Source: Galbula dea (Eukaryota; Chordata; Aves; Piciformes; Galbulidae). Taken from it: DNA of 64,000 nt. Position 1 is the first letter of the stretch; the number at the start of each line of letters is the position of its first letter. The notes beneath the pieces are model-generated. The model saw only the letters and a list, made by a program, of their open reading frames with translations. It made no database searches and was not told the origin of the DNA. Location of the stretch: NCBI GenBank assembly GCA_013399015.1, contig VWZX01001949.1, positions 4,030,001 through 4,094,000 on the forward strand. Reading direction: 5' to 3'. Below, piece by piece: positions 12,572 through 24,600 of this stretch. Position numbers and translations under genes: made by a program.

Positions 12572-15500
12572 CATAATAAAATCTAGGGAGGAGAGTACTG
12601 ATGTCTATACTCAGCTAACAGCTCGGAGATGAGAGGAAGTTTGTCCAAGACAGGAGTGGAATCGATGGAGCCAGAAACTCAAGAGCACATTATTCTCACT
12701 GCTTTGGTTTTTATCCACTCACAGGATTAAGTTAGGCTCTCATAACAGTACAAAACACACCTGTGGAGCCAGAGCTTGATCTCCCTGCCTCGCACAAGGG
12801 TGGGGCTTCCCTGGCACCCATGCAACTACATTCTCCATCAATGGAGAAGATAAGAAAAACAAATTGGATATGCACTTGTGGGGAAACAAATATTTTCTTT
12901 GCAGGGGACTTTCTATTCATAATTTCATGCATTTCTTCATACATTTGATTATCAGTAATGGTGGGTATGACTTAGTTTGCCAGTATGTTGATATGGAGTT
13001 ACATGGCATCATCAGTCGAGTGAGATAGGATGTGTCTTGCTGAGTGAGTGTGGCTAAAACATCATTTCTTTTACACCTCCAATGCCACATCATTAAAATA
13101 ACAATGACACCAACCCCACAAGGGCATTGTGAATGAATTCACTAAAGCCTGTAAAATGCTGTCTCTTGTGAATTGCCAAAGACTGCTGCTGCGCAATCTC
13201 ACTATAGCTGCTTGCTATAGTGATAATAACTAACAACAACTATAGAAATAATGCTTTTAGGTGACTATAATGGTGATCTTCAATGAACTGATAATAAGTA
13301 CAAGGACTTATAAAATGAATATGGGTCTGATTTTGACTGAGGCTACCCTCTGGGGAAAAAAAACCAAACACAAAAACAAACACTAAAAAAACCACCATTA
13401 AATGTTCCTTTAAAGAGTACCAGTGTAAAGAAAAACCTTTTAGAAATAATAAGGCTGAAGTTAGCCCCCTCCTCCTTTTCCTACAATGTGTTTTTATATG
13501 CTGCTTTCCTTAGAGACCCACTGGGAGAATGGGCCTTACAAAAAGGACACAAACACTTAGAGGGTTTGCAGATGGATTGTGCCTCTGGACTAGTAATGCT
13601 TTTGCTTAAGGAAGGCGTCTTCTCCTTGGAGGCAATCTCATAAGTAAGATCAAAGATATGAAAATCATCCCTTTAAGGACATGTGAAATTTTTTTTTCAA
13701 ATTTAGAGTAATGATGTATGGAGCACTCCATGCACACGTTTCCTTCTCAAGTTTGCAACTATGGATCATGAGAAAACATGGCATTTCATAGCATTTCTTT
13801 TTATATCCAAGGTCTGTAGGACCAGGTCTTTGCTTGTTTCTCTTGGAAAAACTAAGTTTTTCAGTTGTTTCAATATTTTTGCACCAGTCTTTCAGAGATG
13901 CTTGTTTATAACCTCCTTTCAGCATCTGTTTGATTTTAAAAGGATAAAAATTCATTAAAATCTCACATGTTCTCGCTACTTTCAAGGCTCTCCAATTATG
14001 TTACTTATATGAATCCATTCCCCCCTCCCTTTTTTTTTTGTTAGAGTTCTGGGTTTGGGGTTTTTTTTTTAGTTTAAATTTCATATACCCAGTTACAAGG
14101 ACAAAGACCTGCACAATGTGTTGACTTTAAAAACCATTTTTTGTCTGTTCTGTGATGAAGACTGCCTGCAAATGTAGGATTGCAAGGATGTTTGGGCACT
14201 GCCATTACTCTATTTACTTTAAGCTGATCCTAGGAATTGTCTGTACTTGACTTTCTGGTTCCCATGTAGCATTTGTGAACCGCAGGAGTCCTTCAACCTT
14301 GTATTCCAAGAACAACTCCTTAGGCCCCTACTCTCACCACCTGTCTTGGTAAGCGCAATTCATCCTGAAATCTTAAAACTAACATAAGGCATCTCCATTT
14401 TTTGGCATGACTGTCTTGGCACAAAAGGAGACACAGCATGGAGATGCTCAGGCTGGCAACCCAGGAGACTGGCGTACTCTTCATTTGTGCTTGTTCAAGT
14501 CAAAATTCCCTAATTTATCCCCTGGAGTTTGATCTGACAGTAGATGGCCCAAATGCTTCAAAGCAGCCTCAGGGCATTGGTTAAGTCTCCCAGAACTACT
14601 GAGGGTCTCCTTGGTGCTCCACCGTTTCTCACACCTTCCCAAAATTGGCTCCACTCAGCTTGCTTCCAGCAAGGCAAGGAAACCAACCAACTGCTTTTGA
14701 AAATTCTGGCCTGCATGTGTTATGAGGAGATCCTCTTGATAACATCACTGCCCGGAGAGAGCAAAGAGCCTCCCTTAATGCAAATTCAGGCAAACTCCTG
14801 CTGACTTCTTCATTATGGCTCTTTGATTTAAATTGAAAATGGGCTGCACAGGGACCTTTGACCTCAAGCCTTGTATATTTTCTCTAATATCCTTTTATCT
14901 CACTAAAAAACATTTACTAGTATTTGAAGCTGATGTTTCTCTTCAGAGGGTCACATGCAGTTCAGCATGCATCTTGCATCCAAAGATTTCCTCAGGTCTC
15001 CAGCGTTACGTTTTTCTAAACAGGTTGGGAATTTACTTGCTGTTGCTGGATGGAGCAAGCAGAGCCCTTCTAACTGACATCTAAAATAATTAAAGGAAAG
15101 CCATATGTAAACCATACTTTCTAGAAATAAACCGACCCTTCTACATTTACAGGGTCAGGAGAGTACAAGCGACCCTGCATGTCCCCATGTGACTGCCCAA
15201 GTTTCTACATAGCAAGAAAGAACAGGTCACACAGATGCGGTTACAGAAGTTGAAGTGAGGATGCAGGGGAGATGAAGAAACACCACCAGATTTAGAGTAA
15301 CAGGTGGTTCCTTCACACCACCCGCAAGAGATGAGTGGAGCTGAGCATTGAGAGCAACCTCTGACACTGTGCCTGCGCAACATGGGGTGGAAAAATGTCT
15401 GCAGGAATGGGGCACCATGGAAATAAACAGAGGAACTAGCACCTGCGGCATCAGCCCTTTCCTAGGATTGGTTCTGCAAGGAGCTTCGGAGAAACCTGAC

Positions 15501-17087
15501 CTGGCATTAAGGGCTGTATATTAGGAGTTTGGAAACACCAAGTTTGGGCACCTGCTGTCCCAGACTGCATGTGACTATCAACAAACCACTTGGCCACAAT
15601 GTGCAGATCCCATCGAGTGCTTAAATACCTTCTTAGATGTGGGCGCTAGTGTCTCAATTCTCCTGTTTTCTTTCCATGCCAGGGAGAAAATAGTTCTTTC
15701 CTACCATGCATGTTGGAGAACACAAACACATTCTGCTTTGACAAATGGTATTTGAAATGAGGTCTTTATTTTAGGGGTTCACTACATTCAGAAGAAATAA
15801 CACATTCCCATGTTCCTAGCTCAGCATGGGCACCTCATATGACCCTGCACATTTTTGCCTGGCAGAGGACAGGTCACACAGATACAGTGACAGAAATCCA
15901 AGCAGAGCACTGAGATTATCAAGCCCTGGGCAGCTATGGGAGTGAACTACTAGTAGGTCGAGAAGAAAACAATAAGCACAAGGTTTGAAAAAGTCTCTGA
16001 GGAAGCTCAGATAGACTTTCTATAGACATTTCAGTGTCTCATGTGGACACTGAGCTTGATTCTTCACCACTCTACCCCTCATGTGGGCACTGGTACATAA
16101 AGAGCACATGAAACACCATCTATCTTTAACCATAGTTTACCTCCAGTTCGTTTTCTTGAGCCTGTCCAAGAGAAGGAAGAGCTGGAGTTTTACACACTAG
16201 GCTTACAGGATTACACTGCTGCTATGTGACTGGGACTTTCAGAAGTTAAAGCCAGATGCAGCCAGACCCTTCCTAGTCCCACTGACCTTTTCTCATCAAT
16301 GACTAACTAACTAAAGTGGCTTGCCTGTATGAGCAGAGAGCAAACAAGTCCAGAGTGGCATTTCCTTGGCAAGGACTTAGTTTACTTTTCAGTGCCACAT
16401 TTGATAGAACTGAATGGCACCTACCAGAATAGATTTTCCAGCAAGTGGCATGCCAAAGCCTTGATGAAATCAGGCCTTCTGTCTGATGTCAATCACCTAG
16501 CCCTTGCCAGTTCAAAAGCACTATCCATGCTGGAAAAGCAAGACCCAAAGAGCACTTCAGCCCGGAAGCACACAGCTAAACTTAGTGTAGCAATGAGACT
16601 AGAATGAACAACTATGACTTATTCATGTTTCAGACATTTCCATCGTAACTGCACCCCAGTTTTTTGGGGGTCTTCACATAGAGCTACTTGTGCTTTTTTC
16701 CTTAAGATAAGCAAACTGAAATGTTAAAAGGATTCAAATCATTAAAAAGAGGTTTTAAAGGGGAGCAGAGTATTGGGAAATGACTGCTAAAAGAGGAAAA
16801 ATTGTGATCAGCTAGATATGACTGATTAAAATAGAATTTGGACCAAAATGTGAGGTTGAGGTGAGGGAGCAAGCTGGGTGATCTTGCATACAACAGGGGT
16901 GCACAGACAGAATAGCTGTACCTCTGTCACCTGCTGCTTGGTATTTGCCTTTAAGTGGTTTAGTTCAGGATAGCTACAAAGTTAACAGAATGTGGGCAAG
17001 TACCATTCAAATTTTAACAGATCCTTGTTTTGGATATAAGTTAACATGCCTAGCTGAGAGCTGGTATGTGAGCCAGGTGCCAACATA

Positions 17088-17593
17088 GAGATCAGTGCTG
17101 TGTCCAGCTCTGGAGTCCTTAGCACAGGAGAGATATGGACCTGTTGGAGCAGGTCTGGAGGAGGCAACAAAAATGATCCATAGCTCTGCTGTGAGGACAG
17201 GCTGAGAGAGTTAGGGTTGTTCAGCCTAAAGAAGAGAAAGCCCCACAGAGACCTTCTTGCAGCCTTTCAGTACTTAAAGGAGCCTTTAAGAAAGATGGAG
17301 ACAGACATTTTAGCAGGGCCTGTGACAGGACAAGAGGTGATGTCTTTAAACTAAAAGAGGAGAGACTTAGACTATATAGAAGGAAGAAATTGTTTACACT
17401 AAGGGTGGTGGGATACAGGTACAATTTGCCCAGAGAGATGGTACATGCCCCACCTCTGGTACCATTCCAGGTCAGGTTGTTTTGGGCTCTGAGCAACCTG
17501 ATCTAGTTGCAGATGTCCCTGATGAGTGAAGGGGGGTTGGACTAGATGACTTTTAAAAGTGTCTTGCAATCCAAACCAGCCTGTGATTCTGTA
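17088..17593 (+). mobile_element. CR1 LINE, 5'-truncated 3' end (about 500 bp)
   Basis: It follows the CR1 3' consensus in order: GGACCTGTTGGAGCAGGTC, GACAGGCTGAGAGAGTTAGG, GTTGTTCAGCCTAAAGAAGAG, the AGGAAGAAATTGTTTACACT segment, TTGCCCAGAGAGATG, GGTTGGACTAGATGAC, and a final TGTGATTCTGT at 17581-17591. Plus orientation. Several small deletions and stops make it non-coding. Minus-strand open frames across it are shadows. Confidence 0.92.
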
Positions 17594-20500
17594 ATACAAT
17601 GTAGTAAAATGGGGTCATCTGTGCATGATGACAACAGACTCATCAAACTACTGGATGTGCTTCTATGTGTCTTCCTATCTGTTTTATAGGGAGTCTTTCA
17701 TGGACACTGGAGCTGGAATATGTGCATAGGCATGGGTATCTGCTAGGTGTAATGAAGTGGAAGTGTACCCACCACTTAATTTTGCAGACATTCCGTAGTC
17801 TTTGCAATAGACTGACCCAAACAGCTGACGACAAACACGTGAAGATTTTACAGTATGGGCAAAGCTAATTCTCAGCTCAGGGCCCAACCCTGTATTTGCT
17901 AAATAGGCAAAACCAGACATTGTTCTCACCCTGCACTAGGTTATAGTTTCAGTTCTTGTTGTTCCCTGGAGTCAATAGAAAGAATGTTCTCTGGCATCTG
18001 CGTTAGGCCCATTTGCACCAGTCCCCGATGGCTGCAGAGCTGCAAGTTCTGCTTGTGGGTGGTGACTTTGTCTCCTGATCTTTTGTTTCCAGAATGCAGC
18101 TGCAGAGGAGAAGAACATGGCATCACTACTGCTATGAAAGGTCTTTTCATCTTTTGTGGTTTCCGTGTTAGAGCTGTGCTGGCTGAGGATTTCTCCCCCA
18201 GACTGGAGGAGTAATGGAAATGCAGCCTAAAACAGGATCAGGAGGAAGATGTAAAAATGAGCACAAACATACAGTGTATGAGTCAGTGCCACAAGGAATC
18301 TCTATCCCATAAGTCAAGATCACACCTCCTCTTGGTACAGCAGAGCTGTTCCCACACAGAGAAGCATTCAGCATCTTAAAAAGGACTTATGTCCTGACTG
18401 AAAGTTTACTAGTGGAAGAATGTTTTCAGGTCAGTAACACTGCAGCTTCCGAGAAGGGTAGGAAAAGCAGTCATGACATGCTGCATTCATTATCTGCCAT
18501 AAAATACTATAGACTGGGTTCTGAAGCCAAATTCTCTGTGTGTGCAAATCAGTGAGGTGCTAAACTGATGCTGAACTGATTAACTCCAGCCAGTGAGCTG
18601 GCCTTTGTTAACAAAACCAGCTCTTGTACCATAAGTGGTCTCTCACTGGGGGGGGGGTTAAATTTTCATTAACAACCTCAGACTGTTTAAGGAAATGAAA
18701 CTTTAGCTTTAGCACAAGGAATAGGCAACATGGGCTGAGAAATATCCAAAACAACAGCTCTACTGTCAAGTGTCTCCATGCTTCTGGGCCCTAAAGATGC
18801 AGTCCATGAGCTGCAGCCTAGGGCTTCTGGTGTCTGCATTTCAGATCTGAGCCCATGGGTTCTCCAAGGCAGACAAGTCCATCAGAGTGGGAAGAATTTG
18901 CCCTCCAAGGAAAAAGAGAGGACCTAACAGAAAAAGACTTTCTTCATTCAGGTAAGCATGAATAGGGCAAGGCAGAGTCATGCCAAGAGTAGAGCCAGTT
19001 ATGAGCCCAGGCAGGATTAGAAGGTTGGCACTCAAGTCAAGATTGCCACAAGGCAGATTAGAGAAACTGCAGTCTGCTGCTTCAGTCAGTGGCTGCTCTG
19101 AGCCAAAGGTCCAGCAGACTGGCACAGTGGATGTCAAGGAGCAATATAAAAAGAGTTATTTTTATTGCTGGTTATGTCTTGAGGATCAGACTCTTACTCA
19201 AAGCAGAAGTGGGATGTAAGGGGGCAGGATGGAGCACAGCAATAGGGATGGGACTGCTACATAGACCTGACATGGAGCAAGCATCAACCCCCCTTCATCT
19301 CCTCCTAAGGAAGCTTATCAAACCCTGCCTCTCCCAAGGAGCTAGCTGCAGTTAAGGAGCAGAGATGATAGCCCAGGTAGAGCCTCATGGTCCACCTGGC
19401 TAGACATCTTAACACACTTCATGTTTGACACCAGCTCACCACTTCCTCATATCAGCATCACCAATAACTGAAGAGTAGCAGCATGCCACACCACCTGCTC
19501 ATCCATCACACAGCAGACAGAGCAATGCATGATCCATGCAGCCAACACAGCACTGAGCCTGCCCATGTGCTGCCTTGCAGCCCAGGGAGGCACCTCACAT
19601 TCTTCTGCCATGAGCGTGGCTCATCCAGCTGCACCCAGCTGCCTGCCACATAGACACTAGGTGTTACAGTACCAGCCCTTCCCCCAGAAGATCTCCTGGG
19701 GGACGCAGGAGGAGCTTTTCCAGGAGACCTAGTGTCATTTGCAATAAATTACCTCATAAAGTGCAGGTGATTTATGTCATTCTTCAACTCTACATTATAT
19801 TTGCGTCCACTGTATGGTTTTTCTACATTGTTGCGGTGTAGTAATGTAACTGTGGGGTAAGTGATAGTGATAACTTCTCTACAAGAAGAAATTCATCAGA
19901 ATAACTGTGTTCATGAAGAAGAGTCTTTTTTTCATCTTGGAAAAATATTATGACTGGTTTCCTCATATGAAAAAAACATTTACAGATTTGATCTGCAGGC
20001 GTTGCTTCCCTTGACCTTAACACAGCAGATATGTGCTGTAGCTTCCTCTGAAACAGATTCAGGAATTATGAATCTTTTCTGTAACTAACATTATTTTTAT
20101 TCACGGTATTCATCCAAAGATCTCAAACAGAGATTAGAAAGCTTCTATCAGAAGCAATCTAAATTGTGAGTGAGGATAAATTTGTCCTTTTACTTTTTTT
20201 GGTTTGCTTTTCCAGCATCCGGAGAATATATTTCTTCCTATTTTAAGCTGTTTTTCAAGGGTGATTTTACTTATAGTCAAAAATGAACATTGTGAAATCA
20301 ACTGTTAAATTTAGATCTTCAGGCTGTTTTCATCAGAACAAAAACACAGGGATTTGTAGCTGTCAGTGTCCCTAAAACTTATTCATACAGAAAGATCAAA
20401 TCCTGAGCTTAGGTACCTTAAGGTGGTTTCCAGTGATACTGGAGCCACAGTCATGAAATCGAGGTCCCTTTGGACCTTAAGGTGAGTGATCTTTTGAAAG

Positions 20501-21398
20501 ATTCAGGCAATGACCAGATCAGGAGAGGTACTTGGGAGAGAGCCATTTTAGTGGTTTCTCACTGCTAGCTTCCTGCTGAAACTTTTGAAAGAGGAAAACA
20601 ACATTTGTGGTTTCTCATTTTTCTTTCTATTTTAAGATATTACTTTGGCTACAGTTGGAGCTTTCTAGCTTTGGGAGCCAAATTCTACCATCAGATCTAC
20701 AGGGCGTTTTATCTGGGAGAGGAAGAAAAAGTTGGCTGGAATATGTAATGGAGGACCAGCAGGATTCTTCTGCACTCCAAATACTGGTCTCAGTGGATCC
20801 ATGCTGATTGTGAGTGTGGGATAATGCTGTATTTTGTTCAAAAAGAGGCAGTGGTAGCACTTCCTGCACCACTGAACCACACATCATGGTTACCTATACC
20901 AGGGGCTAAATCCTTCCATGTACTATCTGGTGACTTTTGAGGCCAGATTGCTTAATATGCTAAATTACAGCCAAATACCTTATTATTATGGAAAGAGCAT
21001 TTTCACCCATTATGACAGGGAGATGAACATTGTACATAACACAATGCCTCTGAAGTTCACAACTGTTTTCTGAGAAGAGATGTCCACCTGCTTCACTGGT
21101 AAAAGCAGTGCATTTTATCACTTCACAGCAGAGGAAATTAACCAGTTCCTGGATGAGCTACTCCAGAGCTCTACTTTAGTCCTGAAATTTAGTCCAAGAA
21201 CTGAATTCTAGGCTGAAACTCTATTATCTGCCAACTTGAGTTTTTATCCTCCTTTTGTTAGTAGAGCAAACTGCACCAATGTTCTGACTGATACTGTGCA
21301 GTGTTAATTGCAGGAATCATATTGCATCACTTAATGCTTTTATGTGCGGGCTCATTTTTATGTTGTTTTGAACATCCTTTACATGAGGCTGGTTTGTC
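17594..21398. other. Intergenic DNA, no gene recognised
   Basis: Only short open frames without domain features. A short inverted repeat CCCCCAG...CTGGGGG occurs at about 19681-19702, and a G-run at about 18648. Confidence 0.6.
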
Positions 21399-21636
21399 CC
21401 AGCCCTGACCCTGTACATCATCTCTGTGTTGTTTTTTTTCTAAGGGAAAAAACTTACAGCTTGCTACCAGATTTGCTGCCAGCCCTGACCCTGTACATCA
21501 TCTCTGTATTACTTTTGCTAAGAGGAAAAAACCAACAGCTTGCTACCAGACTTGTTACCAGCCCTGACCCTGCACTTGTATCTGTATTGCTTTTGTCTAA
21601 GGGAAAAAACTCAACAACTTTCTGCCAGACTGACTG
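21399..21636. repeat. Three-copy tandem repeat, period about 80 bp
   Basis: Copies begin CCAGCCCTGACCCTG at 21399, 21479 and 21558, so periods are 80 and 79 bp. Each continues through a TCTCTGTNTT-like segment and a GGGAAAAAAC-like segment to a TGCTACCAGAC-like end. Copies 1 and 2 are more alike than copy 3. The open frame running through it is a product of the repetition and shows no known domain. Confidence 0.85.
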
Positions 21637-24600
21637 CTACTGACAGTGTGTACAGGATAAAACAAATTAAAACCATGCATGTGGTTAGTCAGAAAATTAG
21701 ATTTACGTTTGAAGAGGTGTAACTCCAGTGCTGAGTATTTTGTACCCCTATTAAACACTATGGAACCTCAGTTAATAAACTTCATGCTGCCAACTGTATG
21801 GGCCATTTCACTGGTAAAGACCAAAGCCTCCAGGAAGCACTGAAATCTGTCCTCCTGCAGAAGGAAAATGGTATGTTATGAGAGTCATTGATGCTGGTGT
21901 GCCACAGAAGACCTTCTGTGATTGAGAAGGACACTCCATAGAAAAGGATAGAAAAACAGAGAAACAAAAATACTGCCTCCCAGGGCACACTGAGGTAATT
22001 TCACCACAGCAGCTTTTAGTATCTATAACCCAGAGTTTCCCTGGAAAGCAAACACCTCATGAAAAATGTCATAAAATTGAATTTAACCTTTTGCTGCTGG
22101 AAACATTGCAGCCAGACTTTTTGCCAGCTGATAGAGGATGTCTATGTTCCTTTTTTCTTTTTTTTGTTAACAATAAAAGTATTTAGGCACATGGTATGGG
22201 CAGTCAGGACATGACCAGGCTACAGCTTGAGGAAATAAATGGAGTCAGAATGTGGGAGGCTACGTCCTCTTCTGCCCTTTGTGCTCTTCATGCCTGGGGA
22301 ACAGGGGGATATTTTTGGAATATTATTTTAAATAGTAAGGAGGGGCTATCAGGTTTCATTTCATCTGTTGGTTCTGATCTGCAGTGTCAAATGAGCTGTA
22401 ATTGTAAATTATAAAATGGAGTCCTATGTGGTGAGGAGCACAGAAAGAGACAATGCTTGTCTTCACAGCTGGGGAATACCTGTGGTGATCTGCCTTTTCA
22501 CCACTAAACCCATATTACTGCAATTACTGTCTGCCTTGGACTTATTTATTTGAAGCCTATTATGTCAGCTTAGCCAGATCAGTCCAGTAATGCTTTGCTT
22601 TCTGTGCTTCAGCCCACAGCAGGAGAGAAAATGAGTTCCTCTTTCTAGAGGAACTGAAGTTTTTCTGACAGTGTGCAATGGTGCATGAATTCGTGGCATA
22701 GCTAAGATCTAAATCTGCAAGAGTTCACCTAAGGCCCCCTCAAAAAGATCCATACAGACCACATGCACCCCAGTGAGCAAGGATCAACAGGGAGCACAAC
22801 AGACCACCCTCACACTCCCTTCCTCTCTGGTAATAGCATCCATCTGTGCTTTGCATTTTGTCCCTTCTTTACCTACAAATCTTTCAGCCATTTTGTTTTT
22901 TCACCAACTTCTGCTGCTGAAACAGCTGATGATTATACAGTCTGACCATATGGGGAAGACAACCCAGAGATGCACTGAGCATCTCTGTTTATATCCAGTT
23001 AAGGCTGGGTATTGCGTTGGGGAATGGCTTTGAAGGTCCATCAAGATAAGGGAATTGAGTGGTATCCCCAGTTGACTTTTCTTAAATACATTTGAATGTA
23101 ATCTTGCACAAATCCCAGCACCAGGGAAGGGTGAAAAAGAGATCAACTGTTCTTATGGTATCAGCCATTCTTTTAAGCTCTCAGCTACAGTGAAACGATA
23201 CCAGAAGATAACACAGCTTATGACTGTGGTGACAGCAACACTTTGGGGTTGATCTTGGGTCTGAAGATTTTAAGTTTAATTTACCTTCTCTTTCTTCCTT
23301 CAACTTAAACACTCTATTCAAAAGACAGCAGGATGGCTTGTTCCAAAAACATTGTGAAATTAGTTTTATGGGGAAAGTAATAAATTTACATTATGGCTTG
23401 CAGGATTGTATATTGTCCACACTACTACAATGATCCAATTTAGCTGGAGGAGTTAGACTCCAGTATGATGACAAAGACTGTTTCTGCAAAGGCTAAACAG
23501 TAACAGCTTTATGCAAGGTAAGCTGAAGTGCCCGGGAACAGGAGAAAAAGACTGGGTTCAGGCAGCTTAAGGTAGGTAACTGTCTTATGATGTATCTCTG
23601 CATTTCAAATAGGTCAGAGATCTAAAAGTTCAGCTGTTCAATCAGCTGCCACCTGTTCAAGGTTTCCTAATTCTCCTGCACTACTCACACTGCCTTAGAC
23701 AATATGCATTCTCCACAGACACATGATGAGATCTCCGTTAGGCTCCAAGTATCATTGCCCTCCCACACCAGAATTAACATCCTTCCATAATAGATACAGA
23801 TATATAGATATACACAACACAACCCCTTCCAAAAAAACCTTTCCATGCTTTTTCTCCATTAAGTTAACCTCAATTGTATTATCTGGAATTAATTTTGCTG
23901 CATTACTTGTTGAATGTTGAACAGAAAGAATGTTATAAGCTCTTACACAGGTTTCATGCTCAAAATGGGATAGCTGATGACTCAACTTGGATCTAAAAAC
24001 ATTTTCCTTCCATGTGCTCCAGCTGATGTACTTACAGTGGTCACACTTTAAAAGTCAGCATACTCTTCACTGTACTCAACATCCTCCAATAAATAGCAAG
24101 GTATCTGCTGAAAAATGTTTTTTTCTTGGCCACCAGCTTTGCCTCCAAACAGGGCTGGAGCTAGAGGACTATTGGTCCACTGCAGCCCTCTGAAAAAGCC
24201 TCACGTGAACAACCACAGAGTTTCAAGCTAGAGTGCTCCTTAGTGACATGAGTGCAAATTTAAGAACAAAACCTATTCCACTAATATCAGTGGGAAAGTT
24301 GCCAACAAGCAGGTGCAGGTGCTAAATTAGCTGTTCTGGCAGCGGAAGAGGAGACTCTTTTGCATTCTCAAATGGATACAACTACTGTGTCCCAAATAGC
24401 CTGGGCAAACCCCTAATGACTTAGAGTAGAAGAATCTTATAACTAAATGCAAACATAGGAGGATTCTTTTTTTTTTGGTGCAATATGGGTGGAAAATCAC
24501 ATTAGAGAATGTAGCACTGAAAAAAACCCCAAAACAACTGCTACCAGGGACCTGCAAGCCTAAAGAACAGGCTGGGACAGACTCAACTGACAGACTTGAT

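Larger units (their letters stand above)
5926..17087. other. Intergenic DNA, no gene recognised
   Basis: Open frames here are short, have no domain content and are scattered over all six frames. The only items noted are a perfect MEF2-type site (12490-12499), an AT dinucleotide tract (12540-12571) and a pair of similar short segments at about 15171-15256 and 15841-15897. No CR1 tail, tRNA or rRNA was recognised by eye. Confidence 0.6.

Noticed and set aside
17221..17599. Minus-strand open frames at 17.2-17.6 kb
   Set aside because: They are antisense to a CR1 tail.
19681..19702. CCCCCAG...CTGGGGG inverted repeat
   Set aside because: A 7-bp stem is expected by chance in a 64-kb window; no poly(A) or RNA-gene context.
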